64,000 bases of DNA from an uncultured Duncaniella sp. (GTDB lineage Bacteria > Bacteroidota > Bacteroidia > Bacteroidales > Muribaculaceae): positions 1-64,000 of the forward strand of contig CAJTRI010000001.1 in assembly GCA_910578615.1 (NCBI GenBank), in the 5' to 3' direction. The notes beneath the pieces are model-generated. The model was not told the origin of the DNA. It ran no database searches and worked only from the letters and a program-made list of their open reading frames with translations. The translations under genes and the position numbers were made by a program. This document shows, piece after piece, positions 8,075 to 15,493 of this stretch. Numbering within the stretch: the first letter of the stretch is position 1; every line of letters starts with the position of its first letter.

Positions 8075-9760
8075 TTATTCCATCAGTTTGCGATAACGGC
8101 GGCGGGTGGGTTCCTTACCGTCATTGTGGGCGCGCTTGAACTCCTCATAGTCTGAGTATGAACCTTCGAAGAAAACGACATTGCCGTCACCCTCGAAAGA
8201 GAGTATGTGCGTGCAGATACGGTCAAGGAACCATCGGTCGTGACTGACAACCACAGCGCATCCGGCAAAATCATCAAGACCCTCTTCGAGCGCGCGAAGG
8301 GTGTTGACGTCTATATCATTGGTAGGCTCGTCGAGCAAGAGCACGTTGCCCTCCTCTTTCAGCGCCATAGCGAGATGCAGACGGTTGCGCTCTCCACCAG
8401 AGAGCACGGCAATCTTCTTTTCCTGATCTGCGCCGGTAAAATTGAATCGCGAAAGATAGGCACGCGCGTTGACATCACGGCCTCCCATACGGAAGCTCTC
8501 GACACCCTGTGATATCACCTCATATACGCTCTTTTCGGGAAGGAGGTCGTGGTGGGTCTGGTCGACATAGGCCACCTTGACAGTTTCGCCCACCTCGAAC
8601 GAACCGGCATCAGGCTTCTCCTGTCCCATAATCAGACGGAACAGCGTGGTCTTTCCGGCACCGTTAGGCCCTATCACACCCACTATACCGCCCTGAGGGA
8701 GCGAGAAGGAAAGATCCTTGAAGAGCTGTTTCTTTCCGAAAGCCTTAGAGAACCTGTTGACGTCAATCACCTTCGAACCGAGGCGCGGCCCGTTGGGAAT
8801 GAAGATTTCGAGACGTTCCTCCTTTTCTTTCTGATCCTCGTTGAGCAGGCGGTCATAACTTGACAGACGGGCCTTGCCCTTGGCCTGACGGGCCTTGGGA
8901 GCCATGCGCACCCATTCAAGCTCTCTTTCGAGAGTCTTACGACGCTTCGAGGCCTGTTTCTCCTCCTGTGCCATACGTTTGGTCTTCTGGTCGAGCCATG
9001 ACGAATAGTTTCCTTTCCAGGGGATACCCTCGCCACGGTCGAGTTCGAGAATCCATCCTGCCACATGGTCAAGGAAGTAACGGTCATGGGTGATGGCGAT
9101 GACAGTCCCGGGATACTGTTGGAGATGCTGTTCGAGCCAGTCAATACTCTCGGCATCAAGGTGGTTGGTAGGCTCGTCAAGCAGGAGGATGTCAGGCTGT
9201 TGGAGCAGAAGGCGGCAAAGGGCCACACGACGCCTCTCTCCGCCGGAAAGGGTGGAGACGATCTGATCGTCGGGAGGACACTGGAGGGCGTCCATGGCGC
9301 GTTCCAGTTTGGAATCTATATTCCATGCATCTGCGGCATCAAGCTTGTCTTGAAGCTCGGCCTGACGGGCCAGAAGGGCGTCCATCTTGTCAGGATCATC
9401 AAGCACTTCGGGATCGGCAAACGACTCGTTGACCTTGTCAAACTCAGCCAGAAGATCCATGATGGGCTGCACTCCCTCACGGACAATCTCGATCACCGTC
9501 TTTTCCGGGTCAAGCTGCGGATCCTGTTCGAGGTAGCCTACGGAGTAACCGGGCGAAAAGACGACCTCGCCCTGATAGCTCTTGTCAATCCCCGCGATGA
9601 TTTTCAGCAGCGAGGACTTACCAGAACCGTTGAGACCTATTATGCCAATCTTGGCACCGTAGAAAAATGACAGGTAGATATTTTTGAGCACCTGTTTCTG
9701 AGGGGGATAGGTCTTTGACACCCCCACCATTGAGAATATTACTTTCTTATCGTCAGCCAT
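8075..9760 (-). CDS. ettA: Energy-dependent translational throttle protein EttA (ABC-F)
   Basis: 561 residues with two ABC ATPase domains in one chain and no membrane helices, characteristic of ABC-F. Domain 1 has GLNGSGKSSLLK and LSGGERRRVALC; domain 2 has GPNGAGKTTLF and LSGGERNRLHLA; each is followed by LLLDEPTNHLD or LLLDEPTNDID. The linker between them (KRRKTLERELEWVRMAPKAR) is the conserved P-site tRNA interaction motif region of EttA. The family binds the ribosomal E site and gates the first peptide bond according to energy state. It is the last gene of a leftward ruvX-def-ettA operon (11-bp gap after def), mixing DNA repair and translation functions. Confidence 0.96.
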   Translation of the reverse strand: MADDKKVIFSMVGVSKTYPPQKQVLKNIYLSFFYGAKIGIIGLNGSGKSSLLKIIAGIDKSYQGEVVFSPGYSVGYLEQDPQLDPEKTVIEIVREGVQPIMDLLAEFDKVNESFADPEVLDDPDKMDALLARQAELQDKLDAADAWNIDSKLERAMDALQCPPDDQIVSTLSGGERRRVALCRLLLQQPDILLLDEPTNHLDAESIDWLEQHLQQYPGTVIAITHDRYFLDHVAGWILELDRGEGIPWKGNYSSWLDQKTKRMAQEEKQASKRRKTLERELEWVRMAPKARQAKGKARLSSYDRLLNEDQKEKEERLEIFIPNGPRLGSKVIDVNRFSKAFGKKQLFKDLSFSLPQGGIVGVIGPNGAGKTTLFRLIMGQEKPDAGSFEVGETVKVAYVDQTHHDLLPEKSVYEVISQGVESFRMGGRDVNARAYLSRFNFTGADQEKKIAVLSGGERNRLHLAMALKEEGNVLLLDEPTNDIDVNTLRALEEGLDDFAGCAVVVSHDRWFLDRICTHILSFEGDGNVVFFEGSYSDYEEFKRAHNDGKEPTRRRYRKLME

Positions 9761-9771
9761 TTATAGTATGA

Positions 9772-10335
9772 TTATTTCTTTTTAGGGGCATATTTGACAG
9801 GATAGTCACAACGTGTGCGACCAGAGATGATGGCGTTGAGCTTGCTCTTTATGAGCTGGCGGCGTATCATGGATATATGGTCTATGTACAGACGGCCTTC
9901 GAGATGGTCACACTCATGCTGCACGATACGTGCCAGAAAGCCTGTGATTTCCTCCTCGTGAGGGCAGAACTCCTCGTCAACCCATTTAAGGCGTATATGC
10001 TCCACACGGCTGACGTTTTCTGACAGTCCGGGCAGGCTGAGGCATCCCTCACCCCGGGTGACCGGGTCTCCGTCAAGAATCTCTACCTCGGGATTGATGA
10101 GGGTGAGTTTTCTTCCGGCACATTCGGGAAAGGTATCGGCCACTGGGTCGGCGTCAATGACGACTATACGGTGGTTCAGCCCTATCTGGGGGGCGGCAAG
10201 ACCTACCCCTTCGCTGGCATACATTGTGGAATACATTTTTTCAATCAGCTCACTGAGCCCCTCATAGCCGGGGCCGACCTCGGTGCTGACTTTGCGGAGC
10301 ACAGGGTGTCCGTAGAGATAGACGGGAAGTCGCAT
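9772..10335 (-). CDS. def: Peptide deformylase
   Basis: 187 residues, iron/zinc hydrolase removing the formyl group from the initiator methionine of nascent proteins. All three motifs are present: GVGLAAPQIG, EGCLSLPG, and QHECDHLEGRLYID, which supply the catalytic Glu and the Cys/His/His metal ligands. The C-terminal KYAPKKK tail is basic. It sits between ruvX (22-bp gap) and ettA (11-bp gap) on the same strand, so co-transcription is likely; linkage to EttA fits a role at the ribosome. Confidence 0.97.
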   Translation of the reverse strand: MRLPVYLYGHPVLRKVSTEVGPGYEGLSELIEKMYSTMYASEGVGLAAPQIGLNHRIVVIDADPVADTFPECAGRKLTLINPEVEILDGDPVTRGEGCLSLPGLSENVSRVEHIRLKWVDEEFCPHEEEITGFLARIVQHECDHLEGRLYIDHISMIRRQLIKSKLNAIISGRTRCDYPVKYAPKKK

Positions 10336-10357
10336 ATACTGTGTTTATTGTTTTTTC

Positions 10358-10783
10358 TTAAAAGGAGGACTGGCGGGAGTCAAGATACGAATTAAGGATT
10401 ATCACGGCCGCCATGCGGTCAATGGCCTCCTTGTCCTGACGCCCCTTCTTCCTGACCCCGGCATCGATCATGGCCCTGTGGGCAAGCGTGGAGGTGAAAC
10501 GCTCGTCCCACATCACGACAGGCATCCCTTCGGGCAGCTCCTTGCGCAGACGCGCAAGCGCCGGAGTTATATAGCGCATCGAATCGGACGGCTCCCCGCT
10601 CATGGTAGTAGGAAGTCCGACAACAATCTCATCCACCTGCTCACGGGCTATGTAATCCTTTACAAACTGTACCAGCGAGGCGGACGGCACCGTGGCAAGC
10701 GCGGTGGCCACTATACGCAGAGGGTCGGTCACGGCTATGCCGCAACGCTTGCGTCCGTAGTCAATGGCAAGAAGTCGTCCCAT
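10358..10783 (-). CDS. ruvX: RuvX/YqgF family putative Holliday junction resolvase
   Basis: A 141-residue RNase H-fold protein of the YqgF family, with LLAIDYGRKRCGIAV (first catalytic Asp), EIVVGLPTTMSGEPS, and DERFTSTLAH and DKEAIDRMAAVIIL near the end. Family members act as nucleases on Holliday junctions or in pre-16S rRNA 5'-end processing. ATG 10783 is chosen over a TTG four codons upstream because the TTG overlaps the promoter's TAACTTTG box (10793-10800). The leader would be only a few bases long. It heads the ruvX-def-ettA operon. Confidence 0.93.
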   Translation of the reverse strand: MGRLLAIDYGRKRCGIAVTDPLRIVATALATVPSASLVQFVKDYIAREQVDEIVVGLPTTMSGEPSDSMRYITPALARLRKELPEGMPVVMWDERFTSTLAHRAMIDAGVRKKGRQDKEAIDRMAAVIILNSYLDSRQSSF

Positions 10784-10792
10784 ATCAAGGTA

Positions 10793-10800
10793 CAAAGTTA
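10793..10800 (-). promoter_or_regulatory. Promoter -7 box for ruvX-def-ettA
   Basis: TAACTTTG on the minus strand, ending ten bases before the ruvX ATG, implying an almost leaderless transcript. Confidence 0.65.
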
Positions 10801-10839
10801 CATATTTTTAGCGGTTTCCTTTTCAGAACGCGTCAAAAA

Positions 10840-10871
10840 TTTGCATGTGAGTGAAAAAGTCATTAACTTTG
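10840..10871 (+). promoter_or_regulatory. Promoter of tRNA-Pro
   Basis: TTTG at 10840-10843, a 20-base spacer, TAACTTTG at 10864-10871; start predicted near 10878, about 16 bases before the tRNA. Confidence 0.75.
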
Positions 10872-10893
10872 CACCGTGTATCAAGGCACACAT

Positions 10894-10967
10894 CGGGGCG
10901 TAGCGCAGTCCGGTAGCGCACCTGGTTTGGGACCAGGAGGTCGCAGGTTCGAATCCTGTCACCCCGA
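10894..10967 (+). tRNA. tRNA-Pro (anticodon TGG)
   Basis: 74 bases folding into a normal cloverleaf: acceptor CGGGGCG/CACCCCG, anticodon stem CCTGG/CCAGG around loop TTTGGGA giving anticodon TGG (reads CCN proline codons), T-loop GGTTCGAATCC. The discriminator base is A and CCA is not encoded. The sixth acceptor pair is a C-A mismatch (usual bacterial tRNA-Pro has T-A here). Confidence 0.97.
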
Positions 10968-10970
10968 CTT

Positions 10971-11004
10971 CCATCCGCCGTTAACATATGTTAACGGCGG
11001 ATGG
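10971..11004 (+). terminator. Terminator after tRNA-Pro
   Basis: Fifteen-bp perfect stem (10971-10985 with 10990-11004) and an ATAT loop, followed by CTCTTTAT; begins four bases after the tRNA. Confidence 0.85.
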
Positions 11005-11151
11005 CTCTTTATCCAGGGTTTTCTACATGAAGATACTGATGCGAAATCATTGTATCACCAATTTTATGAAAGAACACATCTATTACGATTGATATAAAAT
11101 GACGGTTGTCTTCACGAACCGTTGGCGAGGCCGGCGTGTTGCTTTATTGAT

Positions 11152-12138
11152 ATGATGACCCAACGTTTGCTTCTGCCTCTGGCCATATCGGCTGTGTCCG
11201 TGATGTGCGGGTGTGGTCTGGTCTACGAATACGATGACTGCCCGCCATGTCCCGAGGAATGTTTCTCGGTGGATGCAGACTGGAAATACGCGCCCTCAGC
11301 ACTCCCGGAAGGGATGGCCTATATCTTCTTCCAAACAGGAGGAACTGACGAGTGGCGTTTTGATTTTCCCGGACGTGAAGGCGGCGAGGCCGACCTGCCG
11401 GACGGAGGATATTCCGTGATAATGTTCAACGACGACACATCAGGAATCCTTTTCGAAAATACGGACATCTATGAGACTTTCACTTTCTACTGCCGCAGGG
11501 GCGGTCTGTATGACGGCCTTGGCGGCTCCATTGACAACCCCTTAGGCCCTGATACAGGCCCGGACGGAGAGAAGGTGGAAATCTGTCCCGACATGCTGTG
11601 GTGTGATGCAGAGGACAGATTCAGCCTGTTTCCGGGAGGAACATCTGTCGGGAAGCCGGAAGCATCTTACAGCCACGACAGGACTCTCGTAATGTATCCC
11701 CACCAGATTGTGGCACGTTACAGTCTAACGATTCGTGATGTCTCCAATCTCGGAGGGGTGGCACGAATGTGCGCTTCACTGAGCGGGATGGCATCATCAC
11801 TGCGCCCGTCCGACATGTTCAGAGACGGCCCTGCCACCCTCCCCTTCAAGGTTGGAGGGAATGGCATTGACGTCATAAGCGGTAGTTTTCTGACCTACGG
11901 ACTGCCATCAGAGATAGATGTGCCGAACATGTTGTCACTCTATGTATGGCTTTCGGACGGACGAAAACTATGTTACAATTTCGACGTAAGCCCGCAGACG
12001 CGCACGGCACCGGATCCTCTCAATGTCAACATTATACTGTCAGGACTGGATCTGCCTGAGTCAGACATTCCGGCCGAGGGTGGATTTGACGTAAGCGTTG
12101 ACGGATGGACTACGATAGAGATAGACATTCAGTCTTAG
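11152..12138 (+). CDS. DUF5119-type lipoprotein, putative pilus assembly component
   Basis: A 328-residue lipoprotein. The signal peptide MTQRLLLPLAISAVSVMCGC ends in a lipobox, followed by EYDDCPPCP. The body (GMAYIFFQ, YSVIMFNDDTSGILFEN, YSLTIRDVSNLGG) resembles DUF5119 proteins, which in Bacteroidales accompany fimbrillins and are thought to act like Mfa2/FimB anchors of type V pili. The ATG at 11152 starts the signal peptide; an upstream in-frame TTG would add ten unlikely residues. Forty-six bases separate it from the fimbrillin gene. Its last residues (GFDVSVDGWTTIEIDI) resemble those of that neighbour. Anchor function is inferred. Confidence 0.8.
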   Translation: MMTQRLLLPLAISAVSVMCGCGLVYEYDDCPPCPEECFSVDADWKYAPSALPEGMAYIFFQTGGTDEWRFDFPGREGGEADLPDGGYSVIMFNDDTSGILFENTDIYETFTFYCRRGGLYDGLGGSIDNPLGPDTGPDGEKVEICPDMLWCDAEDRFSLFPGGTSVGKPEASYSHDRTLVMYPHQIVARYSLTIRDVSNLGGVARMCASLSGMASSLRPSDMFRDGPATLPFKVGGNGIDVISGSFLTYGLPSEIDVPNMLSLYVWLSDGRKLCYNFDVSPQTRTAPDPLNVNIILSGLDLPESDIPAEGGFDVSVDGWTTIEIDIQS

Positions 12139-12184
12139 AACAAACCGCGAGGAGAGGGTGTTTATTAATTAAATCCAACGAGTT

Positions 12185-13219
12185 ATGAAAAAGAGATCTG
12201 TCTACATGTCCTTTCTGGCCTTAGGAGTCCTTGCCGTATCGTGCGCAGACGAGGATGCACCCGAACCGACGAGAGAATCCGGCGCAATAGGTTTCAGTGT
12301 AACGGTGCCAAAAACGCCACGCTCAGCCTCGACAACCACCTCCACCATCAAGGACTTTATAGTATATGCCTATACTGACGGCGCCCCTTATATGCAGGAT
12401 GTACATGTGGCCAGAAACGGATCGGCATGGACTTATTCGCCGGTCGTATACTGGCCAAGCACGCCCGTGAACTTTTATGCTTACAGCCCTGACATAACCA
12501 ATACCCCGAGTTCCGGCCAGCCCGAACTCGGCAATATCCCGGACTACAAGAACAACGGAACCACCGACCTTCTGTATGCCGTAAATATGGGCGAGGTGGC
12601 CAAGGCGGCCCCCGTAAACCTCAACTTCCGCCATGCGCTGTCACGTGTGTCTGTGATGCTGAGCAGCTCAAACTCCGACATACAGGTGCGGGTGTCATAT
12701 GTTAAGTTACACAACGTCTACCGTCAGGGCACTTTCAGTTTCCCGCAGGCCACGACATCGGCCGATTTCCCGGAAAATGTAGGAAGCTGGTCGGACTTCA
12801 AACTCAACAATGACATGATGCTGTTCGCCATTATAGGCGATGAGGATGTTGTAAACCTCACCCCGACCCCGGTAGATCTCACGGAAAACACCTTCCAGAT
12901 AAATTACTTCATCCCACAGCCTCTATCGGCTCTCGGTTATAACGGGTCGGACTATACAGGAAACGGCATAGAGATAGACTGTGAGATCTTCGATACATCC
13001 ACAGGAGCCAAGATATGGCCAAACGCCTCCACCCCGGCCGCACAACTTGTGCCGGAAACCGGGACAGGACGACTGCTTTATCCTGTGACCACCGATGCCA
13101 TAAACGAATGGAAGATAGGGCATGCATATATCTACAATATCAGAATCGACAATCCTGACGTCCTCAAACCCATAATGTTTGACGTAAGCGTTGACGAATT
13201 CCAGATAGAGCAACAATGA
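12185..13219 (+). CDS. Fimbrillin-family lipoprotein (FimA/Mfa1-like)
   Basis: 344 residues with a lipoprotein signal peptide (SFLALGVLAVSC) and an N-terminal fimbrillin head: GAIGFSVTVPK, then VYWPSTPVNFYAYSP and LNFRHALSRVSVML, the typical Mfa-like motif in which the WP and H-ALS segments mark the first beta-sandwich domain. Such proteins are lipidated, cleaved by a gingipain-like or other protease, and polymerise by donor-strand exchange into type V pili; here only two genes of a pilus locus are present, with no further tip subunits. The C-terminal MFDVSVDEFQIEQQ echoes the upstream DUF5119 protein. A strong hairpin follows. Confidence 0.85.
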   Translation: MKKRSVYMSFLALGVLAVSCADEDAPEPTRESGAIGFSVTVPKTPRSASTTTSTIKDFIVYAYTDGAPYMQDVHVARNGSAWTYSPVVYWPSTPVNFYAYSPDITNTPSSGQPELGNIPDYKNNGTTDLLYAVNMGEVAKAAPVNLNFRHALSRVSVMLSSSNSDIQVRVSYVKLHNVYRQGTFSFPQATTSADFPENVGSWSDFKLNNDMMLFAIIGDEDVVNLTPTPVDLTENTFQINYFIPQPLSALGYNGSDYTGNGIEIDCEIFDTSTGAKIWPNASTPAAQLVPETGTGRLLYPVTTDAINEWKIGHAYIYNIRIDNPDVLKPIMFDVSVDEFQIEQQ

Positions 13220-13264
13220 CGCCAGATATCCTTCAAATATAAAGGAGGAAACACAAAAAATCAG

Positions 13265-13313
13265 ACTCCGACCACGAAAATTCCTTTCCTTACGGTTTTC
13301 TCGTGGTCGGAGT
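13265..13313. terminator. Terminator between fimbrillin and ribE
   Basis: Thirteen-bp perfect stem ACTCCGACCACGA/TCGTGGTCGGAGT (13265-13277, 13301-13313) with an A-rich left flank inside the loop, between convergent genes; likely works in both directions. Confidence 0.75.
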
Positions 13314-13339
13314 TATTGTTACTTACAACAGCCCTTTGC

Positions 13340-13942
13340 TCAGATGCCTGAAATACGGGCTATATATTTACCGATGATGTCAAACTCGATGTTGACCTTT
13401 GTCCCAACGCGGATTCCCTTGAAATTGGTATGCTCGAATGTATAGGGTATTATGGCCACCCTGAACGAGTCAGGACGTGAGTCACAGACAGTCAGACTCA
13501 CACCGTTGACTGTGACCGACCCTTTCTCTACCGTGACATACCCCTCACGCGCCATCTCCCTGTCCACATCATAGACAAACTTGTAATAACGGCTGCCCTC
13601 TACTTCCTCTATGCTCTCGCATACAGCGGTGGTGTCTACATGGCCCTGTACTATATGGCCGTCAAGACGCCCGTTCATCACCATGGAACGTTCGAGATTT
13701 ACCTCGTCACCGGCTTCAATATCACCGAGATTGCTGCGGTCAAGAGTCTCCTGAATAGCAGTGACAGTGTAAGTGCCGTCGCCATGAAGGGCCACCACTG
13801 TGAGACACACACCATTGTGGGCCACGCTCTGGTCTATGCGAAGCTCGTCGGCAAAGGAACAACTAACTCTGAGATCCACGTTGCCGTCATGACGGCTTAC
13901 CTCCGTCACCCGTGCTGCTTCTTCTACAATTCCTGAAAACAT
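13340..13942 (-). CDS. ribE: Riboflavin synthase, alpha subunit
   Basis: 200 residues, the normal length. It converts two 6,7-dimethyl-8-ribityllumazine molecules into riboflavin and the pyrimidinedione precursor. The protein begins with the family signature MFSGIVEE and shows two homologous lumazine-binding domains, each with a VNGVSLTV or HNGVCLTV core; NLERSMVMNGRLDGHIVQGHVD marks the end of the first. The second domain has VNIEFDIIGKY. No other rib genes are adjacent, so it is a single-gene unit. Its promoter overlaps that of the divergent adenosyltransferase gene. Confidence 0.97.
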   Translation of the reverse strand: MFSGIVEEAARVTEVSRHDGNVDLRVSCSFADELRIDQSVAHNGVCLTVVALHGDGTYTVTAIQETLDRSNLGDIEAGDEVNLERSMVMNGRLDGHIVQGHVDTTAVCESIEEVEGSRYYKFVYDVDREMAREGYVTVEKGSVTVNGVSLTVCDSRPDSFRVAIIPYTFEHTNFKGIRVGTKVNIEFDIIGKYIARISGI

Positions 13943-13960
13943 AAGCGTCTAATTATATGT

Positions 13961-13976
13961 TATTTTTGCAAAGTTA
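13961..13976. promoter_or_regulatory. Two abutting -7 boxes of opposing promoters
   Basis: TATTTTTG on the plus strand (13961-13968, for the adenosyltransferase gene) touches TAACTTTG on the minus strand (13976-13969, for ribE). The two promoters face each other and could not be occupied at once; predicted transcripts overlap at their 5' ends. Confidence 0.6.
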
Positions 13977-14001
13977 CAGAAAAAACACGACATTTGCCAT
14001 C

Positions 14002-14574
14002 ATGAAAAAAAGCTTTTTATACACACGAACGGGCGATGAGGGCATGACCTCTCTCGTCGGCGGGACACGCATAGCCAAGCACTCGCCAAGAGTGAGCGCC
14101 TATGGAGAGGTGGACGAACTAAATGCCCACATCGGGCTTGTCAGAGCTTATGCCGACATGATTGAAGCCGCCTCTGACGACTCTCGTCTACTGCAAGCCG
14201 TGAGTGCCAGACTCTTCGACATAGGCTCTCATCTGGCCACCCCCTTTCCTTCCGGCAAAGAGATACCCGTAGTGATTAGCGACGGGGACATACGCAGCCT
14301 TGAAGACCGCATAGACTACCTTGACAACCTCCTCCCACCCCAACGCACGTTCATCCTGCCCGGAGGATGCGTGGCCTCCTCAGAGGCCCATGTGGCACGC
14401 ACCGTATGCCGCCGTGCCGAACGTGCCATCCTCTCATTTGTGGAAGAGAGCGGAGAGAGGGTGGAACCTCGGGTGCTGCGTTACATCAACCGGCTGAGCG
14501 ACTACCTTTTCATCCTTGCCCGCGCCATGAACCATTACAACGGTGTCAGCGATATCCCTTGGGAAAAGGCCTGA
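14002..14574 (+). CDS. Cob(I)alamin adenosyltransferase, PduO type
   Basis: A 190-residue ATP:cob(I)alamin adenosyltransferase of the PduO/MMAB family, which makes adenosylcobalamin for enzymes such as methylmalonyl-CoA mutase. Motifs: YTRTGDEGMTSLVGGTR (ATP-binding N-terminus), VDELNAHIG, FILPGGCVASSEAHVARTVCRRAER, and RYINRLSDYLFILAR. ATG 14002 is used because residues before it are unrelated to the family and the promoter lies upstream of it, within the longer frame. It is read divergently from ribE; flavins are the likely reductants for cobalamin, so co-regulation could make sense but is only inference. Confidence 0.95.
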   Translation: MKKSFLYTRTGDEGMTSLVGGTRIAKHSPRVSAYGEVDELNAHIGLVRAYADMIEAASDDSRLLQAVSARLFDIGSHLATPFPSGKEIPVVISDGDIRSLEDRIDYLDNLLPPQRTFILPGGCVASSEAHVARTVCRRAERAILSFVEESGERVEPRVLRYINRLSDYLFILARAMNHYNGVSDIPWEKA

Positions 14575-14594
14575 TATATTCCCGTAATAATACG

Positions 14595-14625
14595 AAAAAA
14601 CCACATGGCAGCCATGTGGTTTTTT
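14595..14625. terminator. Bidirectional terminator, adenosyltransferase / ferritin
   Basis: AAAAAACCACATGGC (14595-14609) and GCCATGTGGTTTTTT (14611-14625) form a stem with T tracts on both strands between convergent genes. Confidence 0.88.
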
Positions 14626-14652
14626 ATTGTATCTGCTTTCGTGACAGCTACA

Positions 14653-15168
14653 TCACTCCGCCAAGGCTGAGGGAGCTACATAGGTGCGGGTGGCAAGTTC
14701 GCGGTCAATCATATAGAGTCCCATACCGTTGTCGCCTACGAGAGCGAGCTTGTCTATGAGCTGTCGGCAGTTGTCCTCTTCCTCAACCTGCTCGTTGACA
14801 AACCAGTTGAGCCTGTCACGTGTGGCATAGTCGTTCTCCTCGATGGCGAGGGCATATATGCCGTTGATCAGAGCCGTTACCTTCTGCTCGTGTTCGAGGG
14901 TATCCTTGAAGGCTTCGGCCGCACTTTCCCATGATGTAGGAACCGCGTCAATGGCAGCGAGGGTCACACGGCCTCCGCGCTGGTGCACATAGTTCATGAA
15001 AATAGTGGCATGGGCCTGTTCTTCCTGAAACTGTACCCTGAACCAGTTGGCTATACCGGGAAGACCGGCTGATTCGAAGTGGGCGCTCATGGAGAGATAG
15101 AGGTAGGCGCTGTAAAACTCAGCGTTGATCTGCGCGTTTATCGCGTCTTGGATTTTGTTGTTAAGCAT
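14653..15168 (-). CDS. ftnA: Non-haem ferritin
   Basis: 171 residues, a bacterial ferritin that oxidises and stores iron in a 24-mer cage. Visible ferroxidase ligands: AEFYSAYLYLSM (first Glu region), FQEEQAHATIFMNYV (E-x-x-H), and a later EQVEEEDNCRQL. The C-terminus is slightly extended (YVAPSALAE). It is transcribed alone: TAAATTTG (15200-15193, minus strand) lies about 25 bases before the start codon, and a terminator follows. Together with PerR, rubrerythrin and SufE in this window it belongs to iron and oxygen defence. Confidence 0.96.
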   Translation of the reverse strand: MLNNKIQDAINAQINAEFYSAYLYLSMSAHFESAGLPGIANWFRVQFQEEQAHATIFMNYVHQRGGRVTLAAIDAVPTSWESAAEAFKDTLEHEQKVTALINGIYALAIEENDYATRDRLNWFVNEQVEEEDNCRQLIDKLALVGDNGMGLYMIDRELATRTYVAPSALAE

Positions 15169-15192
15169 AACTTGATTTATTTATAACTGACT

Positions 15193-15200
15193 GCAAATTT
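15193..15200 (-). promoter_or_regulatory. Ferritin promoter -7 box
   Basis: TAAATTTG on the minus strand, 25 bases before the ferritin ATG. Confidence 0.55.
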
Positions 15201-15493
15201 AACAAATTTCCGATGAAATGTGTTGAATTTATGGAAACTTCGAAATATTAACCTTTGTTAACAATAATCGGGGGGGGTATTTTTTATCGTAATTTTTGGA
15301 CTTTTAACAAATTAGAGCTACCTTTGCAGAGATTCATCCCTTATCCGTGATGCAACCGACGGGCAGGGATGTCGGTCACACTCATGACGGCAAGGCCCCG
15401 CGCCTGTTGTCAAACAAGAGATTAAACATCATAGATTGCCTAACTTAAACCCCTGGGCAAGCCAAGCGAAAAAGATATTGATTTAGTTTTTTT
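15201..15493 (+). promoter_or_regulatory. Promoter and long leader of the glycosyl-1-phosphate transferase gene
   Basis: TACCTTTG at 15319-15326 predicts a start near 15333 and a leader of about 160 bases with no open frame. Within it CATCCC/GGGATG (about 15335 and 15366) and ACCGAC/GTCGGT (about 15356 and 15371) interleave in a pseudoknot-like way, and TTGCC/GGGCAA pair further down. A run of eight G residues lies upstream of the promoter, near 15271. Confidence 0.5.

Noticed and set aside
15260..15290. Run of eight G residues as a phase-variation tract
   Set aside because: Outside any coding frame and upstream of the promoter; no evidence that its length would alter expression.
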